DNA of 64,000 nt from Chlamydiia bacterium (GCA_022601645.1 JAJACH010000002.1:124001-188000), one strand, 5' to 3'; counted from the stretch's first letter, positions 34,174 to 45,300 are shown. The notes: generated from the letters alone by a model not told the origin. Numbers and translations: made by a program.

Positions 34174-34608
34174 ATGCGTCATTATTTATTAGGAGTTGTT
34201 GCAGCCGCAGCAATAATAACAGGTTGTGAAACAAAAGCTCAAACAGGCGCCCTTGTTGGCGGTGGAATTGGTGTTGGCACAGGAGCCCTCATTGCAGGTC
34301 CTGAGGGAGCATTAATCGGTGGAGCCGTTGGTGCAATTGGCGGCGCTGTAATCGGAGCATCGCTTGATGACTCTGATCGTGAGAATGTCCAGCGGGAAAA
34401 CTCTCGTACACTTAAACGCGTTGACAATGGAGAGCAACTTTCTGTTCACGACATCATCTCTCTTCACAAAGCAGGTGTGTCTGACTCAAAAATCATTGAG
34501 TTAATCCAAAAAACGGGCAGTCGTTATAACCTCACAACGTATAAGATCGAGCGTCTTCGCAACGCAGGGGTATCTGACACAGTCATCAACTACATGATGA
34601 ACACTTGA
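34174..34608 (+). CDS. Glycine-zipper lipoprotein
   Basis: The 144-residue product has a lipobox (AAIITGC, Cys about residue 18), a glycine-zipper region alternating G and A (about 24-62) that packs in membranes, and a charged C-terminal part containing two similar short units (LHKAGVSDSKIIELI and LRNAGVSDTVINYM). Such proteins sit in the outer membrane or envelope. It is co-transcribed with the MFS gene. Confidence 0.8.
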   Translation: MRHYLLGVVAAAAIITGCETKAQTGALVGGGIGVGTGALIAGPEGALIGGAVGAIGGAVIGASLDDSDRENVQRENSRTLKRVDNGEQLSVHDIISLHKAGVSDSKIIELIQKTGSRYNLTTYKIERLRNAGVSDTVINYMMNT

Positions 34609-34659
34609 AGTAACAAGTCTCTTACCAAATTGCTTAAATTTCACAGGTTAACGTGAGGT

Positions 34660-34743
34660 TTGAGATGGTCGTATTTTGGATGAAATTTTTGCCCCCTGGC
34701 GTAGCGCAGGGGTGAAAAGGTCGCCAAAAGACGGCTATCTCAA
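34660..34743. other. Long rod-like stem-loop, possible structured RNA
   Basis: TTGAGATGGTCGT (34660-34672) can pair with ACGGCTATCTCAA (34731-34743) along 13 bp with two G-U pairs. Nested inside are TTTTGG/CCAAAA and a GC-rich CCCCTG/CAGGGG tip. This nested pairing spans 84 nt of non-coding DNA between two genes. No T tract or clear promoter was found, so strand and function are open. Confidence 0.5.
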
Positions 34744-34745
34744 GG

Positions 34746-34790
34746 GCATCATAACACATAAAAATCTTGAATTTTGGTAGGTTATGATGC
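34746..34790. repeat. 10-bp inverted repeat before a TPR gene
   Basis: GCATCATAAC (34746-34755) and GTTATGATGC (34781-34790) are perfect complements separated by 25 nt that contain an inner AAAAT/ATTTT pair. The second arm ends 14 nt before the ATG at 34805, close to the weak ribosome site TTAGGG, so folding could affect translation; alternatively it is an operator. Confidence 0.7.
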
Positions 34791-34804
34791 TACACAGTTA
34801 GGGA

Positions 34805-35731
34805 ATGTTAGCTGAAACTACTCTCAATCCCAACGATGTGCAAGAAAAGTTAGAACGCATTTGCGTAAACTTTCACTCGCTTTTAAACCATTACTTGCTC
34901 TTTCACGCTCTGTTTGCGTTTTTGATGCTTGTAGAAGTGGGTGTCTTTTCGTTTCTGTTATCGACAGCACCAAAATCCATTTGGCTTGGCTTAACACTTG
35001 CAACAATGGTGTTGACCGGTTTCACCTATTTTGTGCTTTTGTTCTATTATCAGACGAAAAAACCCGAACAGATGATTGATTTGCAAGAGGGTTTTATTCG
35101 AGGTTTGCGGGAAAATCTTCCGGCAGAATTGGATCAGACCGAAAGTTTATTATCGGTTGCTCAGGCATGTCACAGAGGGGCTTTGGAGATTGATGAGAAT
35201 TTTTCAGGTCTTGACAAGCTGCCTCTTTCGCTTCGAACGGCGATCAAGCGATTGTCGCACCGTTTGCAAAAAGAAGATGTGCGTCAGATGAAGCGGCTTT
35301 TGTTAAAAATGTCGATTCACTATCACATTCAACTGATTAAGCATGAACCGTCTGACATTGAAGCGCACAGTTCGCTTGCTAAGTCGTATTTGGTGCTTGG
35401 TCGGTTAATCGAAAATGGCGATCGTTTGGTTTTACGTGCAATTCAAGAGTATTTGATCATTCAATCGTATGCTCCAAATGACCCATGGGTCTTCGCACAG
35501 CTTGCGACCTGTTATCAAAAATTAGGGGAAAGAGAAAAACAAGCTGCGGCTTATGAGACAATTTTACGGCTTTGCCCGCGCGACAAAGAGATTATGTTCC
35601 GCTTGGGAATGCTTTATTTCGAAATGGATGAGACGGCAAAAGGTTTGCGGCTCTATGGGATGCTTCGCGAATTGAATTTCTCAAAATCGGAAGAGCTCAT
35701 CAACTATTACGGCGGCGAAGAAACTCTTTGA
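34805..35731 (+). CDS. Membrane protein with C-terminal TPR repeats
   Basis: The 308-residue product has two membrane segments (about residues 26-50 and 55-82) followed by a cytoplasmic or periplasmic helical part. At least three TPR-like units are visible after residue 170 (DIEAHSSLAKSYLVLGRLIE, DPWVFAQLATCYQKLGEREK, DKEIMFRLGMLYFEMDETAK). It should act as a protein-binding scaffold. Upstream lie two long stem-loops. Plus-strand base use here has more G than C, unlike the C-rich flanks. Specific role unknown. Confidence 0.75.
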   Translation: MLAETTLNPNDVQEKLERICVNFHSLLNHYLLFHALFAFLMLVEVGVFSFLLSTAPKSIWLGLTLATMVLTGFTYFVLLFYYQTKKPEQMIDLQEGFIRGLRENLPAELDQTESLLSVAQACHRGALEIDENFSGLDKLPLSLRTAIKRLSHRLQKEDVRQMKRLLLKMSIHYHIQLIKHEPSDIEAHSSLAKSYLVLGRLIENGDRLVLRAIQEYLIIQSYAPNDPWVFAQLATCYQKLGEREKQAAAYETILRLCPRDKEIMFRLGMLYFEMDETAKGLRLYGMLRELNFSKSEELINYYGGEETL

Positions 35732-35755
35732 TAAATAAGAAGCCGGTCGTATAAT
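35728..35755 (+). promoter_or_regulatory. Promoter TTGATA-16-TATAAT
   Basis: TTGATA (35728-35733) overlaps the preceding stop codon and TATAAT (35750-35755) follows after 16 bp. The next ATG is 30 nt downstream with a CAGGA ribosome site, so this is a conventional leadered promoter for the TPR/vWA operon. Confidence 0.65.
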
Positions 35756-35785
35756 CAAAAAAAATTCAAAAGTCAGGACATCACT

Positions 35786-38602
35786 ATGAAAAAGTCTGTT
35801 TTTTTTCAGCTCCCTTTGGTTGGTGGGCTTCTTGTTCAAGGTCTAATGTTTGGCTCGATCAATCAAGAGTTTGCTCTAGCAAATAGAAACGATATGGTCA
35901 CACCAAAGATGAGCAGCGACGAGGAGGCTTTCTTAATTCGAAGGATTGCCGAATTCTGGAAAGATGGCGATTATGCAATCGTTAAAGCGCAAATCAGAGA
36001 CTTTTTCGAAAGATACCCAGACAGCGATCTCAAGGATTATTTTCAGGGAATTTTAGGTGACTTGCTCTTGCAAGAAAACCAAATTGAAGGTGCGCTTACT
36101 GCGTATGAACAGATTGATGACCCTCTTGTTTACGAGAAGGTTTTAATCAACAAGCTACATTGCTATTACGAGCTTAATCACTTTGACAAGATTGCAAAAG
36201 AAGGACTCCCCTACATCAATTCTAGCTCAGAAGAGTTTTTAGATCGCAAGCACGAATTCCAATTCCTCATTGCAGAGTCCCTTTTTAGACAAGCGATCGC
36301 TTTAGACAATCTCAATGATCAAGAAGTGCTCGCACGTGATGCGAAGCCTTTTTATGAAGAGCTTGTCACAACACCTTACGCTGAGGTTTCTGAATTTGCC
36401 TTAGCAGAGATCCACAGAATTCTTGGCGAGAATGAAAAAGCAGCCCTTCTCTACAATGAGCTAGCAGAAAAGCACTTAGCACAAAGAGAAGACCTCTTGT
36501 TTCAAGCGGGAAGCTTAGAAGCAACTTTCGATGGTGAAAAAGCGATTACAACATTCACGCAGATCGTCGACCAAAAAGGAAAACGCGCTAATGAAGCGCA
36601 GTTCAACCGCCTTATTCTTCTTTTCCAAGCAGAAAGATACCGCCAGGTGATCGCTGAGTTTGAAGAAGTGGTTGATGTTGTGCCAGAATCTTACTTAACA
36701 ACGTTCCACTACATCGTCGGTAAAAGTTACTTTGCCATTGATAACTTCCTCAATGCACAGGTATCCCTTGAGCGTTACATCAATGAGCAGACAGAATCGT
36801 CAGAGCAGCTTAAAAATGCTCTACTGATTACCATGACATGTGCCAATGAGCTTTCAGACGAACCTCTATTTTTGCGCACGCTTGACAAGTTTGAAGCACT
36901 CTTTACTGAAGATGCAGAACTTCCCAAAGCGATTTTCATGTATGCCATGCTTGCAAAAAAGGAAGGCAACCGTGAGCTGACTGAGCAAAAACTCGATCTA
37001 ATCAACGAGAAGTTCCCCAATTTTGAAGATCAAGAAAGTTTCCTCTTCGAGTATGGTCTATTAGCCCACGAGAATGAAAAGTGGCAAAAAAGTTATGACT
37101 CGTTTAGCTCGTATCTCAATCAATTTAAGGAAGAAGAGCGCACAGAAGCAGCATGGAAGCTGTTTTTGTCCTCATCCTTGCACCTGTTCCAGTCAGAGGA
37201 CATTAACTATTCAAAGCAAACGTTCTTTGAAGACTTAAATGCGGTGCTTGCCAATGAAAGCATCTTCAACCATGAGGAACTGCGTGAGTATCGCCTGCTT
37301 TTTGCGAAAACAGCGTATGAGCTAGAACGTTACAGCGAAGCTTTAGAGTACACGCACAACTTCTTGCTCACTCATCTTAACGAAGAACTCGATCAAAATG
37401 CACTTGCTGAAGCACATTATCTTTCAGCGCTTTGCCATAACAAAACACAAAGCGATATGTTCGCGTTTTGTAATCACTTAGAGCATGCGCTTAGACTCAA
37501 TCCAGATCTTTATGACACTCCAAGCACGCATCTCCACCTCTTCAACGGGTACATTACCTCAGAAGGAACCATGGAAAAGGCTGCAGAACACCTTTTTGTA
37601 GCGATCAGCATGGATCCACAGATGGTGCAAACGGAAAATAAACTCTGGCTTGCAAACCACTACTTTAATCAGTCAAAAGACTACCTCGATCAACATTGGA
37701 GCCGTAAGACAAATGACAACAGCGAAGTTAGCGGCTACGTTGAGCGCGCAAACCTCCTCTTTGCAAGCGTTCTTGAAAGAGATGGTCAGCTTACTCAGAT
37801 CAACACGGAAAACCTCGAGTTAGAGTCTGAAGTTCTCAAGTACACTCAGCTCCTAGAAAGAATGCAAGAGAGAGAGCACCGCCTCTCACTTTTAACATCA
37901 CTTGTTGAACAGCAAACCTTTTTAACAGAGGTTCAATGGACGTATAAAAAACATGCGCTTTTTGAACTGGCCAAAGCCTACGAGGAAATGGGTTACGATG
38001 AAAAGGCTTTAGAAACCTTCCAGTTCATCAAAAATACGCCTAATGCTCTTCCAACAGCAATGGGCAATGTTGCAAACCTAGAAACCGCTAAGATCGAGTT
38101 TAAAATGCTCGAGCCTACAAGCAAAAATGAAGCCAATGAAAATGTGCTTGTGATTTTAAATCAGCTCAAAGAATTGCAAATTAGAAAAAATATCCACTCA
38201 GAGCCTTGTCACTTAGAATCTGGGCTAACTTATGCACAAGTACGCGCAGAGATTTCATCTGATGATGAAAAAGTGAACAGACACCTTTTCTTCTTAAGCC
38301 GCATGAAAGATGACTTCACGACCCAAGAAGATACGCTTTCAATCGACTACCATCACGCCCTAGAAGAATCTAGCAACGTGAAAAAAATGCATGGTCAATA
38401 CATGAAATTTATCGATGCGGAAGTGCTTCGCCTCCAAGCTGTGCAAAATTATCAAGGCAACAACCTAAGTGAAATGGAAGAGCTCAATGAAGCAGCACTT
38501 ACTCTTTTAAGTGAATTAAAAGAAGACCATTCCACACCAAAAGAACTCTTCGTCCGCGTTGAGGGAAGTATTGAAGCTATTAACGCACTCAACCGTTACT
38601 AA
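35786..38602 (+). CDS. Large exported TPR protein
   Basis: The 938-residue protein begins with a signal peptide-like segment (FFQLPLVGGLLVQGLMFG) and then consists of helical hairpins of TPR character throughout, for example GILGDLLLQENQIEGALTAY and LFELAKAYEEMGYDEKALET. Length and position suggest a periplasmic or outer-membrane scaffold. It is followed after 12 bp by the vWA protein gene, so the two are probably made together and may interact, as TPR and vWA proteins do in Bat systems (inference). Confidence 0.8.
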   Translation: MKKSVFFQLPLVGGLLVQGLMFGSINQEFALANRNDMVTPKMSSDEEAFLIRRIAEFWKDGDYAIVKAQIRDFFERYPDSDLKDYFQGILGDLLLQENQIEGALTAYEQIDDPLVYEKVLINKLHCYYELNHFDKIAKEGLPYINSSSEEFLDRKHEFQFLIAESLFRQAIALDNLNDQEVLARDAKPFYEELVTTPYAEVSEFALAEIHRILGENEKAALLYNELAEKHLAQREDLLFQAGSLEATFDGEKAITTFTQIVDQKGKRANEAQFNRLILLFQAERYRQVIAEFEEVVDVVPESYLTTFHYIVGKSYFAIDNFLNAQVSLERYINEQTESSEQLKNALLITMTCANELSDEPLFLRTLDKFEALFTEDAELPKAIFMYAMLAKKEGNRELTEQKLDLINEKFPNFEDQESFLFEYGLLAHENEKWQKSYDSFSSYLNQFKEEERTEAAWKLFLSSSLHLFQSEDINYSKQTFFEDLNAVLANESIFNHEELREYRLLFAKTAYELERYSEALEYTHNFLLTHLNEELDQNALAEAHYLSALCHNKTQSDMFAFCNHLEHALRLNPDLYDTPSTHLHLFNGYITSEGTMEKAAEHLFVAISMDPQMVQTENKLWLANHYFNQSKDYLDQHWSRKTNDNSEVSGYVERANLLFASVLERDGQLTQINTENLELESEVLKYTQLLERMQEREHRLSLLTSLVEQQTFLTEVQWTYKKHALFELAKAYEEMGYDEKALETFQFIKNTPNALPTAMGNVANLETAKIEFKMLEPTSKNEANENVLVILNQLKELQIRKNIHSEPCHLESGLTYAQVRAEISSDDEKVNRHLFFLSRMKDDFTTQEDTLSIDYHHALEESSNVKKMHGQYMKFIDAEVLRLQAVQNYQGNNLSEMEELNEAALTLLSELKEDHSTPKELFVRVEGSIEAINALNRY

Positions 38603-38614
38603 AATGTGGTATAG

Positions 38615-41600
38615 ATGGCATTTATTGTTGCCGCACTGGCACTCACAAGCTCACCTGATCTCCCCGACGTTCTTATAGAAAGTTCGGGGAACAAAGTTCC
38701 TAAAGCTGAGCTCTATTATGCCCCTTCAGAGCTTACTTCGCCTGAGCGTTACGTGAGTACTGAAACGCTTTTAGAAGACCTGATTTTTGAAACTGTTCAC
38801 GTCCATCCTGAAAACATTTCAAGTGAGATCACAGCCTTTGAGATGCTCTATCCTAGGATCCCTGATAGTGTCACGAAAACCACGTTTGAAATTGAAGACA
38901 AAGAAGTATCTCAGCTCGAGAAAACAACTACGCCTTTACAAGCTAACCCCAAAACTCAACTAGCAAAAATACGCTCTCACTTGCACTGCCCAAACAAAAC
39001 GGTCAGCATAACAGAGTATGAGCAAATAACGCCGCTATTAACGCACACACCAGAAGCAGAATGTGCACGTGTAACTTCATTCACTCCACCAACTGATATT
39101 GCCGTTGAAATCAAGAAAGGACCCACTCTTCCCTCTTTTGAGGTAGAAGATATGGTAGTCCAAGCACCTAGTACCAATATAACCATCAACAATCCAAAAC
39201 AGCACTTAAGTGCCGTTGTTCACGCCCCATTGCTTAAGTACGGCATGCTTGATTCCACAACCATTTTTGCCACTGAACCAGAAGCCCTAACACCTCTTGA
39301 TGAAAAACAACTCGCTTTAGCGCCAAGCAGCACACCAGTACAAAGCAGTGTGCTCATCCCACAAACTGTAATCGGAGAAACAACCTTCAACCTCGGAAAA
39401 GAAGATGTCTGTGTTCAAGCAAAAGCCTATCTACCAGAAATTTACAGCGCCAAAGCAAAATACGCTAAAGAACTGAACATTTCTAATTACCCGACTCAAG
39501 CCCCATTGATGCAAGATGAACCAAATCTTGTTACAATCAGTCATCCAGAAGTGACCCCCACCCATTTTTCCTTCCAAAAGGCTCGCGGCACTTTGCCAGA
39601 AGTTGAAATCAAACAGTCACTCCCCCTCACCCTGAAGCATTCAGAGGTGCTAGTTGATAACGTCGAGACAAAAGCTAGGCCTGTTGAAAAATCAAGCAAG
39701 CTTCTCACAAAAAGTGCACCGAAAGAGATCCCTACAATCAACCTTCCATCAACTAACTACGAAAACCTCCCAACTCTCAACACAGAAAGAAAAATTGCAA
39801 AAGAACGGCCAACAGCCCATGAAATTGCAACCTATGTGCATGAGGTTCGTGTCAATGCAAGCGATTCAAAAGCAGATGCCCTCATTCTGAATGCCGCAAA
39901 TATCAATCAACCTCATTACAAAGCCTATACCGGCTACACAAAAGGAGTGATCAAAAGCGACATTCCTGATCACATCACCACTAAAAACCTTTTAGCAAAG
40001 ACTTGGATCGATTCACCCAAATTACAAGAGGCTGCAACTCCTCACATTCAAGAGAGTGAACTTCAAGCCACTGCAATCTACACACGCGACACCTTAGTCA
40101 CACCAACAGCAAGCACAGTAACCGCTTTTGAAATCAAAGATTCTAAGGTCAAAACACACTCACTTGAACACTTTGACTTAGCAAAAGCCCCTCTCCAATA
40201 CCAGGCATCCCTTGAGCAAAAATCGTTAAACCTTATTTTCCCCGTCGATTTTGAAAAGGATTTTGCAACGTTTAAAGAGCTCGCATTCAATACCGAGGCT
40301 CCCAAAACACACAGTGTTGAAAGTTCCCTTGATGTCATCCATAAAATCCCCCACGGCAATACCGAGTATGATTTCTATTACGACGAAGACGCTCCACCTG
40401 AAGCCCTCTACCTCAACTCCGTTGTCTACATGCACCCTGATGAAGAGGGAAAAGAACTTGTAGCAGCAGCCTCCCCTTTCTCATTCACCTTTCCAGAAGT
40501 CGTCCGCTATCCCCACGTTCTCCACACCTCAGCACTTGCAGTAAGAGATATCGTCGATCCCCTAGTACAATCAGATGTTTCCATCACCTACTCACCGCGT
40601 ATCCTCTGCAATGAAACGCCTGAAATCATCACCGTTTCCACCTTAGAAAGACCTGAAAACCCAGCGCTTGTTGAACTCTTCTCTCACCAATTCCCAAGCA
40701 TTCCCAGAAACCAAGCCGACTCACTCTCGCGCGCTAACCGTTCAACTCGCTATAACCTCTCGCGCCAACCAACAAGTAATGCCCTGAATAACGTCCCTTC
40801 AAGTGACGAATTTGAAATCGACGTTAGCATCGTCAAACGAAAAGATCGCCATAAAGGCTACGTCTTTAGCATCAGCGTCTACCCCAATCAGGAACTCAAC
40901 CTCCAGCCTGTGCAACAACACTACGCCTTCATTATCGACAAAACCGCTACCGTTAAAAAATACCGCTACGACATGTTTAGAAAAGCGATCTTAAAAGCGC
41001 TCAACTATCTCCAAGAAGGCGACACCTTTAACATCTACGTCGTCGATAAGAAAATCCACCGCCTTAGCGATACCCCACTCCTCTGGCGTAAAAAACACGT
41101 CACAGAGGCGCGCCAATTCCTCTACTCAAACAACTTCACCCACTTCTTTAACAGCAACATCGACCTCTACGACGTCCTCCCAGAAATCAGCAACGAACTC
41201 CCAAATGATCAAGGTGAAAACACCATCGTCCTCTTAACCGACGGTTCCTCACTAGCAAATATCCAATCGAAAAAATACACCCTAGCCAACCTCTTTGAAA
41301 ACAACAAAGGCCGCTACACCCTCCACACCGCGTGTATCGACCGCCGTTCAAGAGGCGCCATGCTTGACCTTGTCAGCACTTTTAGCAACGGCGAATTCGT
41401 CTACTCACAAACGAACACCGCCTTCCCCCGCAAACTCGCTCGCCTCGTCAAACACACAAGCCAACTCCTTTCTAAAGACATGCACGTCACACTCACCAAC
41501 GCCGAGGGCACAAACGTCGAAATCTACCCTCACGCCACCATGGTACCCCACATGTACGCTGACCGCCCCTTCACCGTTTACGGCACTATCGACGAGCCAA

Positions 41601-41836
41601 GAGACCTAGACCTTGTCATCCAAGGCCGCTTTAACGACCGCTACCTCTACATCAAGAAAAAAGCCAACCTCACAACAGCCCGTCAATCAACCCGCGGCCT
41701 GAACAAAATCCTCGCCATCCAACAAGCCTACGTCTGCTACGAACACTACCTTAACACCCACGACACCTTCTACCTCCAGCAAGCGGAAGAACGCCTCCGC
41801 GACTACAAACTCAAGCCCGCCACAACGCGCCGATGA
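38615..41836 (+). CDS. Large protein with C-terminal von Willebrand factor A-like domain
   Basis: About 750 N-terminal residues have no known domain but contain recurring short blocks such as FEIEDKEV, FEVEDMVV and FEIKDSKV, suggesting degenerate beta repeats. From about residue 750 a vWA-like domain follows: YAFIIDKTATV (MIDAS-like, Thr replacing Ser), a long helix region, and IVLLTDGSS. A beta-rich tail follows. A short hydrophobic N-terminus (MAFIVAALALTSS) could direct export. It may mediate metal-dependent adhesion or assembly. Overlaps rsmD by 4 bp. Confidence 0.75.
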   Translation: MAFIVAALALTSSPDLPDVLIESSGNKVPKAELYYAPSELTSPERYVSTETLLEDLIFETVHVHPENISSEITAFEMLYPRIPDSVTKTTFEIEDKEVSQLEKTTTPLQANPKTQLAKIRSHLHCPNKTVSITEYEQITPLLTHTPEAECARVTSFTPPTDIAVEIKKGPTLPSFEVEDMVVQAPSTNITINNPKQHLSAVVHAPLLKYGMLDSTTIFATEPEALTPLDEKQLALAPSSTPVQSSVLIPQTVIGETTFNLGKEDVCVQAKAYLPEIYSAKAKYAKELNISNYPTQAPLMQDEPNLVTISHPEVTPTHFSFQKARGTLPEVEIKQSLPLTLKHSEVLVDNVETKARPVEKSSKLLTKSAPKEIPTINLPSTNYENLPTLNTERKIAKERPTAHEIATYVHEVRVNASDSKADALILNAANINQPHYKAYTGYTKGVIKSDIPDHITTKNLLAKTWIDSPKLQEAATPHIQESELQATAIYTRDTLVTPTASTVTAFEIKDSKVKTHSLEHFDLAKAPLQYQASLEQKSLNLIFPVDFEKDFATFKELAFNTEAPKTHSVESSLDVIHKIPHGNTEYDFYYDEDAPPEALYLNSVVYMHPDEEGKELVAAASPFSFTFPEVVRYPHVLHTSALAVRDIVDPLVQSDVSITYSPRILCNETPEIITVSTLERPENPALVELFSHQFPSIPRNQADSLSRANRSTRYNLSRQPTSNALNNVPSSDEFEIDVSIVKRKDRHKGYVFSISVYPNQELNLQPVQQHYAFIIDKTATVKKYRYDMFRKAILKALNYLQEGDTFNIYVVDKKIHRLSDTPLLWRKKHVTEARQFLYSNNFTHFFNSNIDLYDVLPEISNELPNDQGENTIVLLTDGSSLANIQSKKYTLANLFENNKGRYTLHTACIDRRSRGAMLDLVSTFSNGEFVYSQTNTAFPRKLARLVKHTSQLLSKDMHVTLTNAEGTNVEIYPHATMVPHMYADRPFTVYGTIDEPRDLDLVIQGRFNDRYLYIKKKANLTTARQSTRGLNKILAIQQAYVCYEHYLNTHDTFYLQQAEERLRDYKLKPATTRR

Positions 41837-42333
41837 GAATCACCGGTGGCCGTCTCAAGGGACGCCAAATCAAAACACCCAGCTCCAAAACAACCCGCCC
41901 CACACAAGAGAAAGTGCGTGAAGCCGTCTTTAATATGCTGCAATTTGAAATTGAAGGCGCAACCTTCCTAGATATCTTCGCTGGAAGCGGTGCTGTAGGC
42001 ATAGAAGCACTCTCTCGCGGCGCTAAGAGCGCCACCTTTATCGAATCAGACAGGTCGGCTGCAAACATCCTTAAATCGAATTTAAACGCGTTTGAACTTA
42101 ACGCAAAAGTCATCGTCAAGGACGCCGCACTGATCGTCCCCAAACTCCCCGCCTTTGACATCGTCTTTCTTGACCCGCCCTACGGCGTCAAACTCCTTGA
42201 TCTCGCCAACCTCGTCAAACCAAACGGTACCCTTCTTTACGAAAGTTCCGAAAAGATCGAGATTCCAGGACTTTCTCTTAAGAAAACCAAAAAGTTTGGC
42301 GACACCTACCTCCACATCTTTTTAGAAGTCTAG
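41833..42333 (+). CDS. rsmD: 16S rRNA (guanine-966-N2)-methyltransferase RsmD
   Basis: The 166-residue protein starts with the family block MRITGGRLKGRQIKTP and has the SAM-binding motif FLDIFAGSGAVGIEALSRGA and catalytic DPPY. It methylates G966 in helix 31 of 16S rRNA during small-subunit assembly. It is slightly short at the C-terminus relative to the common 180-200 residues. Its start overlaps the stop of the vWA gene by 4 bp. Confidence 0.95.
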   Translation: MRITGGRLKGRQIKTPSSKTTRPTQEKVREAVFNMLQFEIEGATFLDIFAGSGAVGIEALSRGAKSATFIESDRSAANILKSNLNAFELNAKVIVKDAALIVPKLPAFDIVFLDPPYGVKLLDLANLVKPNGTLLYESSEKIEIPGLSLKKTKKFGDTYLHIFLEV

Positions 42334-42341
42334 GGAGGAGT

Positions 42342-45300
42342 TCAGTAACCCATATTAACAAGTATCTCACTCAAATACGGAATAGTACATGGATTTTGAT
42401 CTAACCATGTAATAAGTTGATTATTATCTGGATTGGTATTCAAAAATGTTTCAAATTTTTGGATATATTGCATTTCTTTAGCATCAAAAATGCCCTGAGT
42501 GTTTGCTACCATTGTGATGAATAATTTGAGGAAGTTTTCGGACTCAGGCTTTGGAGTGTAAGCAGAGCCCTCTGTTCCAGTCAAGACTCTGAATGTCTCA
42601 CCTAAATCGGTTGGCTTCGCCATATCTTCCATCAAAACGCCAAAAGGCTGGAGGATACTTCCCATAATTTGAGCAGTACCTGGCATACTCCTTAAGGCAC
42701 GTATCAGCTCTATAATATAGTGGTTTGGAGGGTTCGTTGTTACAGCTAAATAGTTTGCCAATACTGTAGCGTCCCAAGCCGTTGCGGGCGTCGATGTTGG
42801 CGGCCATCCTGGCGGTGGTGTTGCTTCAACTGCTGGATATCCGAGCGTATTCAAAACGTTTGTTAAAGATGCAATTGGACATGGATGTGAATACAGCCAC
42901 CCTTGAATGTCTGGCCCCCAAAGATCAACGTTCATAAAACTTTGCAAGTTTTGAAAATACTGCATTTCAGTGTCTGAGAAGATGCCTTGAGTATTTATTA
43001 AAAGCTTAATGAAAGATTGTAAGTCTTGTAAAGACATCGTTTCCGGTTTGAAAGCTCCACTATCTGTTCCGGTCAATTTTGTGAATAGATACCCAACGTT
43101 ATCTACTCCATCAAGTTCTTCAATCTCAGCAGCAAATGCCTGCAAGGGACTATTCAAAATAGCAGATGATTGATCTAGCGATTCTAACGTTGTGACAAGC
43201 AGTTTTGCGTACTTATTTGTTGGGTCTATTTGAAGCCAGTATTTCGCATAGACAAGAGCATCTCCAACCGTCTTTGGTGTAGTAAGAGGAGGCCACCCAG
43301 GAGGGCCTGACGCTGCCTGAAAACCTAAGTGTACTAGTATGTTTTGAAGATACCATCCATTTGGACAGGGGTTTTGTTCTAACCATGGATTAATGTTTGC
43401 CTTATCACCTGTCTGAGCATCTAGATTCTTCATATAAGACATTTGTTCCGCATTAAAAATACCCGTTGTGGAAAGCAAAAGGGTCAATGCACGGTTCAAA
43501 TAGCCGTTTGATGACATACTTGTCTGGTTACCTAACCATGTACCCGTTATAACTAAAAACATCTGCCCTACCTTGTCAATACCTGCCGTCTGTTCAATAA
43601 GTGCACCCACTGCACTTAAAGTAGTATCTTGCATATTAAGATCGGGATTTAATTGTTCTAGTATGTTAATCAGTTGTTTTGTGTAAATATTTGTTGGATC
43701 TGTGGCATAATCATACTCCGCATAAGCAAGCGCTTCTTGCACCGTTTGAGGAGGGGTCTGGTTTTGATAGCCAGGAGGAGGGATAAAATGAAACCCTATG
43801 TCCTTTAGTGTTGATGCTAAGTGTGACGATGCTAAATCTGGCTTCGTTTCAAAGTTCTGGATTAACCAATGGCTGATATCTACTACAGAGCGCGTCCCTG
43901 ATTGTATGTAACTTAATAAACTACTTAGAGCACTCATCTCATCAGATGAAAAAATACCTGTCGTTTTAGTACACATCGTTAGAAACGCTTGAAGATACTG
44001 CACTTGGTTTGTTGTTGGGCCCGACCATTTCGTCCCTGGAGTATCGGTAATTGCCTCAAAAATCTTCAAATCACCCGCCTCTTTGGAACTAAACTGCGGT
44101 TCAAGTGTTGCAGCAAAAGCTTGCAAAGCACTCCCATTAATTTGTTCTGACGCTGGCATTGTTTGCAAAGCTGCCAGCAAGCTCTTTATGAAGGGGTTAT
44201 TCGGGGCAGTTGTAAGCCAGTATTCGGTTAGACTTAAAGCCTCTCCGACTGTTTGAGGAATATTTGGTGGCCAAGGATTTGGCACCGATGGAGTGACAGG
44301 TATCACTACAGCCACCGCTTTATAACCGATGTCTTTGATTGTTTCGACTAAGGAAGCGTTTGTACATGGGTTGACATCTAACCAATGATCGATATCTTCT
44401 GTTGATCTATTGCCATCTTTCAAATAGGTAGAAAGTTGGTTAATGAACTGCATATCGCTTGTTGAGAAGAGCCCCGTAGTGGTTTTTAACAGGTTTAGGT
44501 AGGACTGCAAATACGTAAGATTATTAGTTGTTGGTGGTGTCCATCCTGTATTGACCGTATCTGTGATCATCTCAAAAATCGGGCCAACTTTTGAAGAACC
44601 CTCCATTGCTTCAAGCGTTGCTCCAAATGCTTGAATTGCACTACCCGGCAGTTTTGCATTTGGATCCATGCTCTCTAAGGCATTTAAAAGGGCTTGACTA
44701 TAGGGATTCGGATCAATAGAAGCCCAATAGGTCGCTTCACTCAATGCTTCTTGAACAGTGCTTGGTGGCACTGTAGGAGGCCATGGATCTGGCTTTGGAG
44801 GTGTAGCAGCAAAACCTATATCATTGATTTGACGCAGTAAAGAAGGAACAGGACAAGTATTTTCCTTTAACCAATCGCAAATACCTCCCATATTTGGGTT
44901 TTTCGTTGTCACAAAATTGTAGAAATTTGTGATAAACTGCATCTGATCAGGAGTATATAGCCCAACAGCTGTTTTCATTAGACTTAGAAATGACTTGAGA
45001 TAAGCAATTTGATTGGTGGTAGGTGCTTTCCAGATTGTTCCAACCGTATCTGTCAAAGTTTCAAAAATGGAACCTACAGCTGAAGACCCAAAATGGGCTT
45101 CAATGGCAGCTGCATAGGCTTGCAACGCACTGCCAGCTAGTTTGGTATTCGGGTCCATGGTCTTTAATGCAGCCTGTAGAGATAAGGCATAAATATTTGT
45201 TACAGTAGTGCACCAATAATTGACATCTGTAAGCGCTTGACCCACTGTTTGAGGGGGCGTGGTTGGAGGCCAAGGGTCTGGCTTAGGAGGGCTTGTTGCT

